DNA of 10,388 nt from Pseudomonadota bacterium (lineage in GTDB: Bacteria; Pseudomonadota; Gammaproteobacteria; Burkholderiales; SG8-39). Every line of letters starts with the position of its first letter. Position 1 is the first letter of the stretch. The DNA is taken from NCBI GenBank assembly GCA_021825225.1, contig JAKAIH010000049.1:1-10388 (forward strand), in the 5' to 3' direction. The translations under genes were made by a program, and so were the position numbers. Below, piece by piece: positions 1 through 7,713 of the stretch. A model generated the notes under the pieces. It made no database searches. It was not told where the DNA came from and saw nothing but the letters and a program-made list of their open reading frames with translations.

Positions 1-305
1 TTGGTGCTGCCGCCGTCGGTCACGACCGTGCCCGGCGCGAGATGCGGGGCGATGGCGCGCATGACCGCGCCCATCTGGCCCACCGGCGTCGCCAGCAGCA
101 CGAGGTCGGCGCCGGCCACGACGGCCGGGTCGGTGCTGGCTGCGTCGATGACACCGAGTTCGAGCGCACGCGTGAGATTCGCCGGATTGCGGCCCAGACC
201 TATGACCTGTTTCACCGCGCCTGCCGCCTTGAGCCCGAGCGCGAACGAGCCGCCGATCAAACCGACGCCGAAAATGACTACTGTGTCGAGACTGGCCCCT
301 GCCAT
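1..305 (-). CDS. tyrA: Prephenate (cyclohexadienyl) dehydrogenase, N-terminal part
   Basis: Last gene of the minus-strand cluster, cut by the left edge after 101 complete codons. The enzyme oxidatively decarboxylates prephenate (or arogenate) on the way to tyrosine, in the cytoplasm. The ATG is at 303-305, four bases after the hisC stop, with a modest AAGGG eight bases upstream. The visible part is a Rossmann domain: residues 8-20 form the first strand and the GVGLIGG loop (G13, G15, G18), and LLATPVGQM (70-78) and TVVTDGGST (93-101) are family landmarks. At the end of the second strand, where NAD enzymes usually carry Asp, the sequence is GLGRN with R39, so NADP preference is inferred. The catalytic His and the dimerisation domain lie outside the window. 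Placement after pheA and hisC supports the call over other Rossmann dehydrogenases. Confidence 0.93.
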   Translation of the reverse strand, partial: MAGASLDTVVIFGVGLIGGSFALGLKAAGAVKQVIGLGRNPANLTRALELGVIDAASTDPAVVAGADLVLLATPVGQMGAVMRAIAPHLAPGTVVTDGGST

Positions 306-309
306 GCGG

Positions 310-1434
310 CTAGCCCTTGAGCACTGTTTCGAGCGCATCGAGGAAGCGCGCGTTCTCCTCGGCCAGACCGATGGTCACGCGCAGGTGGTCGGGCATGTCG
401 TAGCCGGCCAGCGGACGCACGATCACGCCCAGCCGCAACAGCTTCTGGAACACCGCGGCGGCCTGGCTGTTTCCGCCAGAACGGGGAATTTCTACGGTAA
501 GGAAGTTGCCGTACGAGGGAATCCAGGCCACGCCCAGGCGCTTGCATCCGGCCAGAAGCTGCGCCATGCCGGCAACATTGAGTTCGTAACTTTGGCGCAG
601 GAAATCGTCGTCGCTCAGCGCGGCCACCGCGGCGACGATCGCGAGGTTGTTGACATTGAAGGGCTGGCGCACGCGATTGAGCAGGTCCGCCAGCTCCGGC
701 CGGCAGACCGCGTAGCCGACGCGCAGGCCCGCGAGGCCGTAGATCTTGGAGAAGGTGCGCGTCACGATCAGATTGGGAAATCGTCCGACCCAGGCGATGC
801 TGGGGCAGCGCAGTTCCGGCGCGAGATATTCGTTATACGCCTCGTCCACCACGACCACGACGTTTTTCGGCATCCGGGTAAGGAAGGACTCGAGTTCCGC
901 GGCGGTGAGCATGGTCCCGGTCGGATTGTTCGGATTGGCGATGAACACCACATGGGTATCGGACCGGACCGCCGCCAGCATCGCCTCGAGGTCGTGGCCG
1001 TAATTCTTCGCCGGAACCACGATGCTCTGCGCTCCGCGCGCCTGGGTCGCCAGCGGATAGACCGCGAAAGCATGCTGCGAATACACGGCCGAGCAGCCCG
1101 GCGCGAGAAACGCCATGCCGGCATGCTCGAGCACGTCGTTCGAGCCGTTGCCGAGCACGATCTGCTGCATCGTCACGCCGAGGCGCTGCGACAGCGCGCG
1201 CGTCAGCTCGAAGCCGTCGGGATAGCGTGCGAGCTCGGGCAGCGCCGCCTTGACCGCCGCCAGCGCCTTCGGCGAAATCCCGCGCGGGTTTTCGTTCGAA
1301 GCCAGTTTTACGATGCTGCGCTCGTCGAGCCCGAGCTCGCGCGCGAGTTCGGTAATCGGCTTGCCCGGCTGATAGGGCGCGATCGCGCGCACGTAGGCGG
1401 GAGACTGTTCGCAAAGATCCATGATGTCGGACAT
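310..1434 (-). CDS. hisC: Histidinol-phosphate / aromatic aminotransferase
   Basis: PLP-dependent class I/II aminotransferase of 374 residues, the usual HisC length. It converts imidazole-acetol phosphate to histidinol phosphate. Copies placed between pheA and tyrA are also thought to transaminate phenylpyruvate, hydroxyphenylpyruvate or prephenate (family knowledge, not shown here). Visible landmarks: the LASNENP start of the fold (44-50), LGNGSNDV phosphate loop (94-101), NPNNPTG (167-173), VVDEAY with cofactor-binding D197 and Y200, TFSKIYGLAGLRVGY with Schiff-base K230 and R238, and LRVTIG with substrate-carboxylate R352. The ATG at 1432-1434 is chosen because the reading frame upstream runs inside pheA and lacks homology. 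The 17 bases after the pheA stop contain no good Shine-Dalgarno, so translation may depend on coupling to pheA. The next ATG (codon 5) has no better site. Confidence 0.95.
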   Translation of the reverse strand: MSDIMDLCEQSPAYVRAIAPYQPGKPITELARELGLDERSIVKLASNENPRGISPKALAAVKAALPELARYPDGFELTRALSQRLGVTMQQIVLGNGSNDVLEHAGMAFLAPGCSAVYSQHAFAVYPLATQARGAQSIVVPAKNYGHDLEAMLAAVRSDTHVVFIANPNNPTGTMLTAAELESFLTRMPKNVVVVVDEAYNEYLAPELRCPSIAWVGRFPNLIVTRTFSKIYGLAGLRVGYAVCRPELADLLNRVRQPFNVNNLAIVAAVAALSDDDFLRQSYELNVAGMAQLLAGCKRLGVAWIPSYGNFLTVEIPRSGGNSQAAAVFQKLLRLGVIVRPLAGYDMPDHLRVTIGLAEENARFLDALETVLKG

Positions 1435-1451
1435 GAGTTTGGGAGCGGCCG

Positions 1452-2519
1452 CTACAGCACCGCTGCGGGATAGGAACCGAGAATTTTCAGGAAGGGGGCG
1501 AGTTTTTCCAGTTCGGCCAGCGCCTTGGCCACCTTGGGGTCCTGGCGATGGCCCTGCACATCGACGTAGAACATGTATTCCCAGCGTCCGGTGCGCGCCG
1601 GGCGCGATTCCAGCCGGCTCATGCTGACGCCGTGCCTGGCGATCGGCGTGAGCAGCGCATGCACCGCGCCGGGCCGGTTGGGCGCGGACATGACGATCGA
1701 AGTCAGGTCCTTGCCCGAGGGCGCTGCGTCGTGATCGCCGAGCACCAGGAAGCGCGTGGTGTTGTTGGGATCGTCCTCGATATTCCTCGCCACCAGCTTG
1801 AGGCCGTGGCGCTGCACCGCGATATCGCCGGCAATGGCCGCCGCCGCCGCGTCTTTCGCCGCCAGGCGCGCCGCCTCGGCGTTGCTCGCCACGGGGATGC
1901 GCTCGGCCTCGGGCAGCTTGCGGCTCAGCCACTGGTTGCACTGCGCCAGCGATTGCGCATGCGAATAGACACGCACGATTTTCTTCAGCACACCCGACTT
2001 GGACATGAGATTCTGGCGCACGCGCAACACCGTCTCGGCGCAGATCTTGAGCGGCGTGCTGAGCAGCAGGTCGTGCGTCCGGTCGATCGCGCCTTCGCTG
2101 GAGTTTTCCACCGGCACCACGCCGTAGTTGACGCTGCCGGTCTCGGCCTGGCGGAAGACATCATCGATCGAGCCGCAGGGCAGCGGGCGCACGCCGCCGC
2201 CGAACAGCTTCAATACGGCCATTTCGCTGAACGTGCCGGCGGGACCGAGATAGGACACCGCCAGCGGTTGCTCCAGCGCGCGGCAGGCGGAAATGATTTC
2301 TGCATACACGCGCGCGAGCGCATCCTTGCCGAGCGGGCCGGGATTCCTTTCGAGCACCCCGCGCAGCACCTGGGCTTCGCGCTCCGGCCGGTACACCTGC
2401 TTGCCCTGCTTGAGTTTTCCTACCGCGTGCGCGAGCTGCGCGCGCTGGTTCAGCGCCTCCACCAGGCGTTCGTCGAGCGCGTCGATGCGCGCGCGCAGTT
2501 TGGCCAGATCCTTGTTCAT
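1452..2519 (-). CDS. pheA: P-protein: chorismate mutase / prephenate dehydratase
   Basis: Bifunctional enzyme of 355 residues that rearranges chorismate to prephenate and dehydrates it to phenylpyruvate, for phenylalanine. Three domains are visible. An all-helical AroQ chorismate mutase occupies about 1-85 (LRARIDALDERLVEALNQR). The prephenate dehydratase follows at about 88-265, with GPAGTFSE (92-99), VPVENS (135-140) and the catalytic TTRF motif (254-257). A C-terminal ACT domain (about 272-350) carries PGAVHALL (283-290) and ESRP (304-307), counterparts of the E. coli GALV and ESRP phenylalanine-binding motifs. Feedback inhibition by phenylalanine is therefore likely (inference). The ATG lies seven bases after the preceding dehydrogenase stop, so the two are probably coupled. 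The length and arrangement are typical of proteobacterial P-proteins, with no sign of damage. Confidence 0.97.
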   Translation of the reverse strand: MNKDLAKLRARIDALDERLVEALNQRAQLAHAVGKLKQGKQVYRPEREAQVLRGVLERNPGPLGKDALARVYAEIISACRALEQPLAVSYLGPAGTFSEMAVLKLFGGGVRPLPCGSIDDVFRQAETGSVNYGVVPVENSSEGAIDRTHDLLLSTPLKICAETVLRVRQNLMSKSGVLKKIVRVYSHAQSLAQCNQWLSRKLPEAERIPVASNAEAARLAAKDAAAAAIAGDIAVQRHGLKLVARNIEDDPNNTTRFLVLGDHDAAPSGKDLTSIVMSAPNRPGAVHALLTPIARHGVSMSRLESRPARTGRWEYMFYVDVQGHRQDPKVAKALAELEKLAPFLKILGSYPAAVL

Positions 2520-2526
2520 GCCGGAT

Positions 2527-3723
2527 TCAATCCCGCGCCGGCAGGTAGCGCACCGCCAGCACGCCGTCGATCTTGCACAGCTGCGCCACCAGTTCGCGCG
2601 TCGCTGCGCTGTCGACGTCGACCAGGGTGTAGGCGATCCCGCCCTTGGACTTGTTCAGCATGTTGTGGATGTTCAGCCCCGCCTTCGCGATGGTAGCGGA
2701 GATCTGCGCCACCATATTGGGCACGTTGGCATTGGCCAGGGCCACCCGGTAGGGTGATTCGCGCGGCATGCTCATGTCGGGAAAATTGACGGCATTGGCC
2801 ACGTTGCCGTGTTCGAGATAGTCGCGCAGCTGGTCCGCCACCATTACGGCGCAGTTGTCTTCGGCTTCGCGCGTGGATGCGCCGAGGTGCGGCAGCGCGA
2901 TCACGCCGGGGGCGCCGGCAAGCTCGCTGTCGGGGAAATCGGTGACGTAGTACTTCAGCTTGTGCGCGGCCAGCGCCTGCAGCACCGCGGCGCTGTCGAC
3001 GATGCCTTCGCGCGAAAAATTAAGCAGTATCGTTCCCGGACGCAGCAGCTCCAGATTCTTTGCATTGATCAGATTGCGCGTCTGCGGCAGGAGCGGCACG
3101 TGCAGGGTTACGAAGTGGCTGGCCTTGAGCACCTCGTCGATCGAATGCGCCTTCTTTACCTGCGCCGGCAGGCTCCAGGCCGCGTCCACGGTGATCTCGG
3201 GGTCATAGCCGAGCACGTTCATGCCGAGGTGGATCGCCGCATCGGCCACCAGGCTGCCGATCTTGCCCAGGCCGATCACGCCGAGCGTGTGCTGCGGCAA
3301 CTCCATGCCGGCGAACTGCTTCTTGCCCTCTTCGACACGCTTCGCCAGCGCCTCGTCCCCGCCCTTGATCGCACGCACGAATTCCAGCGCCGGGGCGAGA
3401 TTGCGCGCCGCGATCAGCATGCCCGCGAGCACCAGTTCCTTCACTGCATTGGCATTGGCGCCGGGCGCATTGAATACCGGCACGCCGCGCTCGCTCATCA
3501 ATTTCACCGGAATGTTGTTGGTGCCGGCGCCGGCGCGGCCGATCGCCTTGACCGAGGCGGGAATCTTCATCTCGTGCATATCCTGCGAGCGCAGCAGGAT
3601 GGCGTCCGGATGAGCCGATTCCTTGGCCAGGTGATAGTGCTCGGCCGGCAGGCGCTTCAAGCCGACCTGGGCGATATTGTTCAGCACCAGGATTTCGAAC
3701 GGCTTGCGCTCGGGCATGCTCAT
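2527..3723 (-). CDS. serA: D-3-phosphoglycerate dehydrogenase, compact ACT-containing type
   Basis: D-isomer-specific 2-hydroxyacid dehydrogenase of 398 residues, expected to oxidise 3-phosphoglycerate to phosphohydroxypyruvate, the substrate of the adjacent SerC. Landmarks: [10 protein letters not shown] (63-72), [15 protein letters not shown] (84-98), the nucleotide loop GLGKIG (151-156), and D174 in GYDP, which indicates NAD. The probable catalytic triad is R238 (SREG), E267 (DSELAG) and H279 (PHLGAST). Residues about 326-398 form an ACT domain ([16 protein letters not shown]), a likely serine-sensing site. E267 and H279 are only 12 residues apart, about half the E. coli spacing. Together with [10 protein letters not shown] and [12 protein letters not shown], this matches the compact clostridial/Bacteroides-type enzymes as I remember them. 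The ATG overlaps the serC stop as ATGA; a second ATG six bases later is also possible. PdxB is less likely because of the ACT domain and the neighbours. Confidence 0.88.
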   Translation of the reverse strand: MSMPERKPFEILVLNNIAQVGLKRLPAEHYHLAKESAHPDAILLRSQDMHEMKIPASVKAIGRAGAGTNNIPVKLMSERGVPVFNAPGANANAVKELVLAGMLIAARNLAPALEFVRAIKGGDEALAKRVEEGKKQFAGMELPQHTLGVIGLGKIGSLVADAAIHLGMNVLGYDPEITVDAAWSLPAQVKKAHSIDEVLKASHFVTLHVPLLPQTRNLINAKNLELLRPGTILLNFSREGIVDSAAVLQALAAHKLKYYVTDFPDSELAGAPGVIALPHLGASTREAEDNCAVMVADQLRDYLEHGNVANAVNFPDMSMPRESPYRVALANANVPNMVAQISATIAKAGLNIHNMLNKSKGGIAYTLVDVDSAATRELVAQLCKIDGVLAVRYLPARD

Positions 3724-4805
3724 TTTCCGTGCTTGTCCTCGAACTCGCGCAGGTACGCGACCAGGCGCTGCACGCCCTCGATCGGCATGGCATTATAGAT
3801 CGAGGCACGCATGCCGCCGACCGAACGGTGCCCCTTCAACTGCACCATCCCCGCCGCCTTCGCCCCCTTGAGGAACTCCTCGTCCAGCGCCTCGTTCCTG
3901 AGCTTGAACGGCACATTCATGCGCGAGCGGTCGCGCGGCTCCACCGGACTGAGGAAGAATTTGCTCTGGTCGAGGTAGTCGTAAAGCAGTTTGGCCTTGG
4001 CGATGTTGCGCCGTTCGACCTCGGCCAGCCCGCCCTGCTGCTTCACCCATTTGAATACCAGCCCGGCGATGTAGATCGCATAGGTCGCCGGCGTGTTGTA
4101 CATCGAATCGGCCTCGGCCTGCAGCTTGTAGTCGAATGCCGACGGCGTAAACGCCGCGGCCTGGCCGATCAGATCCTCGCGCACGATCACCACGGTCAGT
4201 CCGGCCGGGCCGATGTTCTTCTGCGCCCCGCCGTAGATCAGGCCGTAGCGCTTGACGTCCACCGGACGCGACAGGATATGCGAGGACATGTCCGCCACCA
4301 GCGGCACCTCGCCGGTGTCGGGCACCCAGTGATACTCCAGCCCGCCGATGGTTTCATTGGTGCAGATGTGGACATAGCCCGCATCGGGAGAGAGTTTCCA
4401 GTCCTGCTGCGGCGGAATATAGGTGAACTGCTTGTCTTCGCTCGATGCGGCTACGTTCACCTTGCAGTATTTCTTCGCTTCCTTGATCGATTTTTTCGAC
4501 CACTCGCCGGTGTTGACGTAGTCGGCGACGCTGCGCCCGCGCAGCAGGTTCATCGGCACGATCGCGTTCTCGGCGATCGCGCCGCCCTGCAGGAACAGCA
4601 CCTTGTAGTTCGCCGGCACGGCGAGCAGTTCGCGCAGGTCTTTTTCGGCCTCGGCGTGGATCGAAATGAATTCCTTGCCGCGGTGGCTCATCTCCATCAC
4701 CGACATGCCGCTGCCGTGCCAGTCGAGCATTTCGGCCGCTGCCTGCTGCAGGACCGTTTCCGGCAATACCGCCGGGCCGGCGCTGAAATTAAATACTCGT
4801 GCCAC
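3720..4805 (-). CDS. serC: Phosphoserine aminotransferase
   Basis: PLP enzyme of 361 residues that makes phosphoserine from phosphohydroxypyruvate and glutamate. In many proteobacteria it also transaminates the 4-phosphoerythronate-derived ketoacid in pyridoxal phosphate synthesis. Landmarks: [11 protein letters not shown] at the N terminus (5-15), MSHRGKEF (39-46) with substrate-contacting H41 and R42, FLQGGA (71-76), [12 protein letters not shown] with Schiff-base K196 (K198 in E. coli), and [17 protein letters not shown] (325-341) near the C terminus. The start is GTG at 4803-4805, preceded by AAAGGA (4811-4816) at five bases' spacing; no in-frame ATG lies nearby upstream. The gene follows gyrA after 42 bp and overlaps the next gene by 4 bp, consistent with coupled expression of the first two serine-pathway enzymes. 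Confidence 0.97.
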   Translation of the reverse strand: MARVFNFSAGPAVLPETVLQQAAAEMLDWHGSGMSVMEMSHRGKEFISIHAEAEKDLRELLAVPANYKVLFLQGGAIAENAIVPMNLLRGRSVADYVNTGEWSKKSIKEAKKYCKVNVAASSEDKQFTYIPPQQDWKLSPDAGYVHICTNETIGGLEYHWVPDTGEVPLVADMSSHILSRPVDVKRYGLIYGGAQKNIGPAGLTVVIVREDLIGQAAAFTPSAFDYKLQAEADSMYNTPATYAIYIAGLVFKWVKQQGGLAEVERRNIAKAKLLYDYLDQSKFFLSPVEPRDRSRMNVPFKLRNEALDEEFLKGAKAAGMVQLKGHRSVGGMRASIYNAMPIEGVQRLVAYLREFEDKHGK

Positions 4806-4810
4806 GATTG

Positions 4811-4816
4811 TCCTTT
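4811..4816 (-). promoter_or_regulatory. Ribosome binding site of serC
   Basis: AAAGGA on the minus strand, five bases before the GTG. It supports the GTG as the serC start rather than the ATG 16 bases upstream, which is in another frame. Confidence 0.7.
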
Positions 4817-4847
4817 CGCATGATTGACGCTGAATGGATGGCGCGCG

Positions 4848-7445
4848 TCACTCGCCGTCAGTCGTGCTTTTCCCTTCGCCGCTGCCGTTACCGCTGCCAG
4901 CGCCGCTGTCGTCGTCCGATTCCAGCACTTTCTCGATGCCGGCGAGGCGCGTACCCTCGTCCAGGTTGATCAGCGTCACGCCCTGGGTCGAACGCCCCTG
5001 TTCGCGGATCTGCTCCACCTTGGTGCGGATGACCACGCCGCCGGTGGAGACCAGCATCACCTCGTCTTTCTCCTCCACCAGCACTGCGCCGACCAGGCTG
5101 CCGTTGCGCTCGCCGGTATGGATCGCAATCATGCCCTTGGTGCCGCGGCCGTGCCGAGTGTACTCGGAAATCGGCGTGCGCTTGCCGTAGCCGTTTTCGG
5201 TCGCGGTGAGCACCGTCTGGGTCTCGTTCTCGGCCACCAGCATCGAGATCACGCGCTGGCCCTCGTCGAGCATCATGCCGCGCACGCCGCGCGTCACGCG
5301 CCCCATCGGACGCACGTCGTCCTCCTCGAAGCGCACCGCCTTGCCGGCATCCGAGAACAGCATCACGTCGTGCCTGCCGTCGGTGATCGCAACGCCGATG
5401 AGGAAATCGCCCTCGTCGAGCTCCACCGCGATGATGCCTTTGCCGCGCGGATTGGCGAAAGCGGACAGCGGCGTCTTTTTGACCGTTCCCTGCGCCGTGG
5501 CCATGAAAATATAATGACCGTCGTCAAACTGTTTCACCGGCAGGATGGCGGTGATCTTCTCCCCTTCCATCAGCGGGAACATATTGACGATCGGCTTGCC
5601 GCGGCTGGCGCGGCTGCCCTGCGGCACCTGGTACACCTTGACCCAGTAGACCCGGCCGCGGCTGGAAAAGCACAGGATATAGTCGTGGGTGTTGGCGATG
5701 AACAGGCGCTCGATGAAATCGTCTTCCTTGGTCGCCGTCACCTGCCGGCCGCGGCCGCCGCGGCGCTGCGCCGTGTAGTCCGCGAGCGGCTGCGACTTGA
5801 TGTAGCCCGTATGCGACAGGGTCACCACCATGTCGGCCGGCGTGATCAGGTCCTCGTCGTCGAGGTCCTGCGGATTGTGTTCGATCTCGCTCTTCCTCTT
5901 GTCGCCGTACTGCGCTTTGATCGCGTTCATTTCATCGACGATGATCGCGGTGATGCGCGCGGGCTTGGCGAGAATGTCGAGGTAGTCGGTGATCAGCAGC
6001 ATCACCTCCTTGTATTCGGCCACGATCTTGTCCTGCTCCAGGCCGGTGAGCCGCTGCAGGCGCATTTCCAGGATCGCCTGCGCCTGGGCGTCGGACAGGC
6101 GGTAGCCGCCTTCGACCAGGCCGAAATGCGCCGCCAGACCGTCGGGGCGCGAGGCGTCGGCCGCGGCGCGCTCGAGCATCTCCGCCACCAGCGGCGAGCG
6201 CCAGGCTTTCGCCATCAGCGCCACCTTCGCCTCGGGCGGCGTCTGCGACTGCTTGATCAGCGCGATGATCTCGTCGACGTTCGACAGCGCCACCGCCAGG
6301 CCTTCGAGGATATGGCCGCGCTCGCGCGCCTTGCGCAATTCGAACACGGTGCGCCGCGTCACCACCTCGCGCCGGTGCGCGAGGAAGGCATCGAGCATCT
6401 GCTTCAGGTTCAACAGGCGCGGCTGGCCGTCGACCAGCGCCACCATATTGATGCCGAAGGTGTCCTGCAGCTGGGTCTGCTTGTACAGATTGTTGAGCAC
6501 CACCTCGGGCAGTTCGCCGCGCTTCAATTCGAACACCATGCGCATGCCCGACTTGTCCGACTCGTCGCGGATTTCGCTGATGCCTTCGAGTTTCTTCTCG
6601 TTTACGAGCTCGGCGATGCGCTCGAGCAGGCTTTTCTTGTTGACTTGGTAGGGCAGCTCGTCGACGATGATCGCCTGGCGGTTGCCCTTCTCCATGTCCT
6701 CGAAATGGGTGCGCGCGCGCATGATCACGCGGCCGCGACCGGTGCGGTAGCCCTGGTGCACGCCCGCCAGGCCATAGATGATGCCGGCCGTGGGGAAATC
6801 CGGCGCCGGGACGATCTCGATCAGCTCGTCGATGCCGATATCGGGATTGGCGAGCAGCGCCAGGCCGGCATCGACCACTTCGGCCAGATTGTGCGGCGGG
6901 ATATTGGTCGCCATGCCCACCGCGATGCCCGAGGAGCCGTTGATCAGCAGATTGGGTATGCGCGTCGGCAGCGCCGTCGGCTCCATTTCCTTGCCGTCGT
7001 AATTGGGGACGAAATCGACGGTTTCCTTGTCGATGTCCGCCAGCAACTCCGAGGAAATGCGCTCCAGCCGGCACTCGGTGTAGCGGTAGGCCGCCGCGGA
7101 ATCGCCGTCGATCGAGCCGAAATTGCCCTGGCCGTCGATCAGCGTGTAGCGCATGGAAAAGTCCTGCGCCATGCGCACCAGCGCCTCGTAGGTGGCGGAA
7201 TCGCCGTGCGGATGGTACTTGCCCAGCACCTCGCCCACGATGCGCGCGCATTTGACGTAGGGCCGGTTCCACACGTTGTTCGACTCGTGCATGGCGAACA
7301 GCACGCGCCGGTGCACCGGCTTCAGGCCGTCGCGCACGTCCGGCAGCGCCCGCCCCACGATCACGCTCATGGCGTAATCAAGGTACGACCGACGCATTTC
7401 TTCTTCGAGGCTTACCGGCAGGGTTTCTTTGGCGAACTGTTCCAT
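4848..7445 (-). CDS. gyrA: DNA gyrase subunit A
   Basis: Breakage-reunion subunit of DNA gyrase, 865 residues (875 in E. coli), which acts as A2B2 with GyrB to introduce negative supercoils. The N-terminal winged-helix/tower/coiled-coil part runs to about 520. The quinolone-determining region [17 protein letters not shown] begins at residue 78; S83 is intact and E87 replaces the E. coli Asp but remains acidic. The catalytic tyrosine is Y122 in AYRYTE. The GyrA box QRRGGRG (560-566), required for DNA wrapping and diagnostic against ParC, opens the six-bladed C-terminal pinwheel. An acidic Gly/Ser tail follows from about 842. The ATG at 7443-7445 gives the standard [12 protein letters not shown] terminus, but no clear Shine-Dalgarno precedes it. 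It is the first gene of the six-gene minus-strand cluster. Confidence 0.98.
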   Translation of the reverse strand: MEQFAKETLPVSLEEEMRRSYLDYAMSVIVGRALPDVRDGLKPVHRRVLFAMHESNNVWNRPYVKCARIVGEVLGKYHPHGDSATYEALVRMAQDFSMRYTLIDGQGNFGSIDGDSAAAYRYTECRLERISSELLADIDKETVDFVPNYDGKEMEPTALPTRIPNLLINGSSGIAVGMATNIPPHNLAEVVDAGLALLANPDIGIDELIEIVPAPDFPTAGIIYGLAGVHQGYRTGRGRVIMRARTHFEDMEKGNRQAIIVDELPYQVNKKSLLERIAELVNEKKLEGISEIRDESDKSGMRMVFELKRGELPEVVLNNLYKQTQLQDTFGINMVALVDGQPRLLNLKQMLDAFLAHRREVVTRRTVFELRKARERGHILEGLAVALSNVDEIIALIKQSQTPPEAKVALMAKAWRSPLVAEMLERAAADASRPDGLAAHFGLVEGGYRLSDAQAQAILEMRLQRLTGLEQDKIVAEYKEVMLLITDYLDILAKPARITAIIVDEMNAIKAQYGDKRKSEIEHNPQDLDDEDLITPADMVVTLSHTGYIKSQPLADYTAQRRGGRGRQVTATKEDDFIERLFIANTHDYILCFSSRGRVYWVKVYQVPQGSRASRGKPIVNMFPLMEGEKITAILPVKQFDDGHYIFMATAQGTVKKTPLSAFANPRGKGIIAVELDEGDFLIGVAITDGRHDVMLFSDAGKAVRFEEDDVRPMGRVTRGVRGMMLDEGQRVISMLVAENETQTVLTATENGYGKRTPISEYTRHGRGTKGMIAIHTGERNGSLVGAVLVEEKDEVMLVSTGGVVIRTKVEQIREQGRSTQGVTLINLDEGTRLAGIEKVLESDDDSGAGSGNGSGEGKSTTDGE

Positions 7446-7524
7446 GACGAGCGGCTAGATAATCTCAGGGTTTGCGACCAATTCGGATGCCAAAATTGCA
7501 GACGATCCGCACAACTGTTGACCC

Positions 7525-7556
7525 AAAAAAAGCGCCGCAAATCGCGGCTGAAAAAA
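7525..7556 (-). terminator. Terminator-like hairpin upstream of gyrA
   Basis: On the minus strand, GCCGC (7548-7544), a five-base loop and GCGGC (7538-7534) are followed two bases later by seven T (7531-7525); six more T precede the hairpin. The stem is short (5 bp), so the terminator call is tentative. It points toward gyrA, whose start is about 80 bases downstream. It could insulate gyrA from antisense transcription out of the mtaD side, or act as a leader attenuator if gyrA transcription begins upstream of it. Confidence 0.4.
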
Positions 7557-7563
7557 GCATTGA

Positions 7564-7593
7564 AGTCTAGCACGCGGAGCCGCCTCCTGACCA
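7564..7593 (-). promoter_or_regulatory. Weak candidate gyrA promoter
   Basis: On the minus strand TGGTCA (7593-7588) is followed after 18 bases by TAGACT (7569-7564), and TG sits one base before the second hexamer, as in an extended -10 element. Each hexamer matches the sigma-70 consensus at four of six positions. Nothing better is visible between here and the gyrA start. This would give a leader of about 110 nt containing the T-tailed hairpin. Confidence 0.2.
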
Positions 7594-7713
7594 CCCGCAA
7601 TGCTCGATCGCCGGATCGCGCTGCGCTCACTTGCCCAACCCCGATTCGCTGTTCTGCGGTATCCTGCCGGCCAGCCGCCGCATGGAAGTGCAAATGAATC
7701 GCCGGGTGCGAAC

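Larger units (their letters stand above)
7446..7713. other. Divergent intergenic region gyrA / mtaD
   Basis: These 268 bp separate two divergently read genes and should hold promoters for both. I can point to the T-tailed hairpin at 7525-7556, the weak extended -10 at 7564-7593 on the gyrA side, and a 14-codon reading frame at 7682-7726 on the mtaD side. On the mtaD side TATCCT (7661-7666) could be a -10, but it has no matching -35. Confidence 0.6.

Noticed and set aside
1..1473. 490-codon open frame on the plus strand opposite hisC and tyrA
   Set aside because: Antisense shadow of two recognisable genes; no motifs and no ribosome binding site.
1435..1941. N-terminal extension of hisC by 169 codons
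   Set aside because: The extra stretch lies in another frame of pheA, has no aminotransferase homology, and HisC reaches its normal length from the ATG at 1432-1434.
4824..7697. 957-codon open frame on the plus strand opposite gyrA
   Set aside because: It is the antisense of a clearly real gyrA. The translation is His/Arg/Asp/Val-rich without domain character, as expected from codon bias in GC-rich DNA, and it runs past gyrA only until a chance stop.
7600..7713. Longer mtaD start at ATG 7600
   Set aside because: It adds 38 residues of no family character before the conserved EAIDLLIDARW start.
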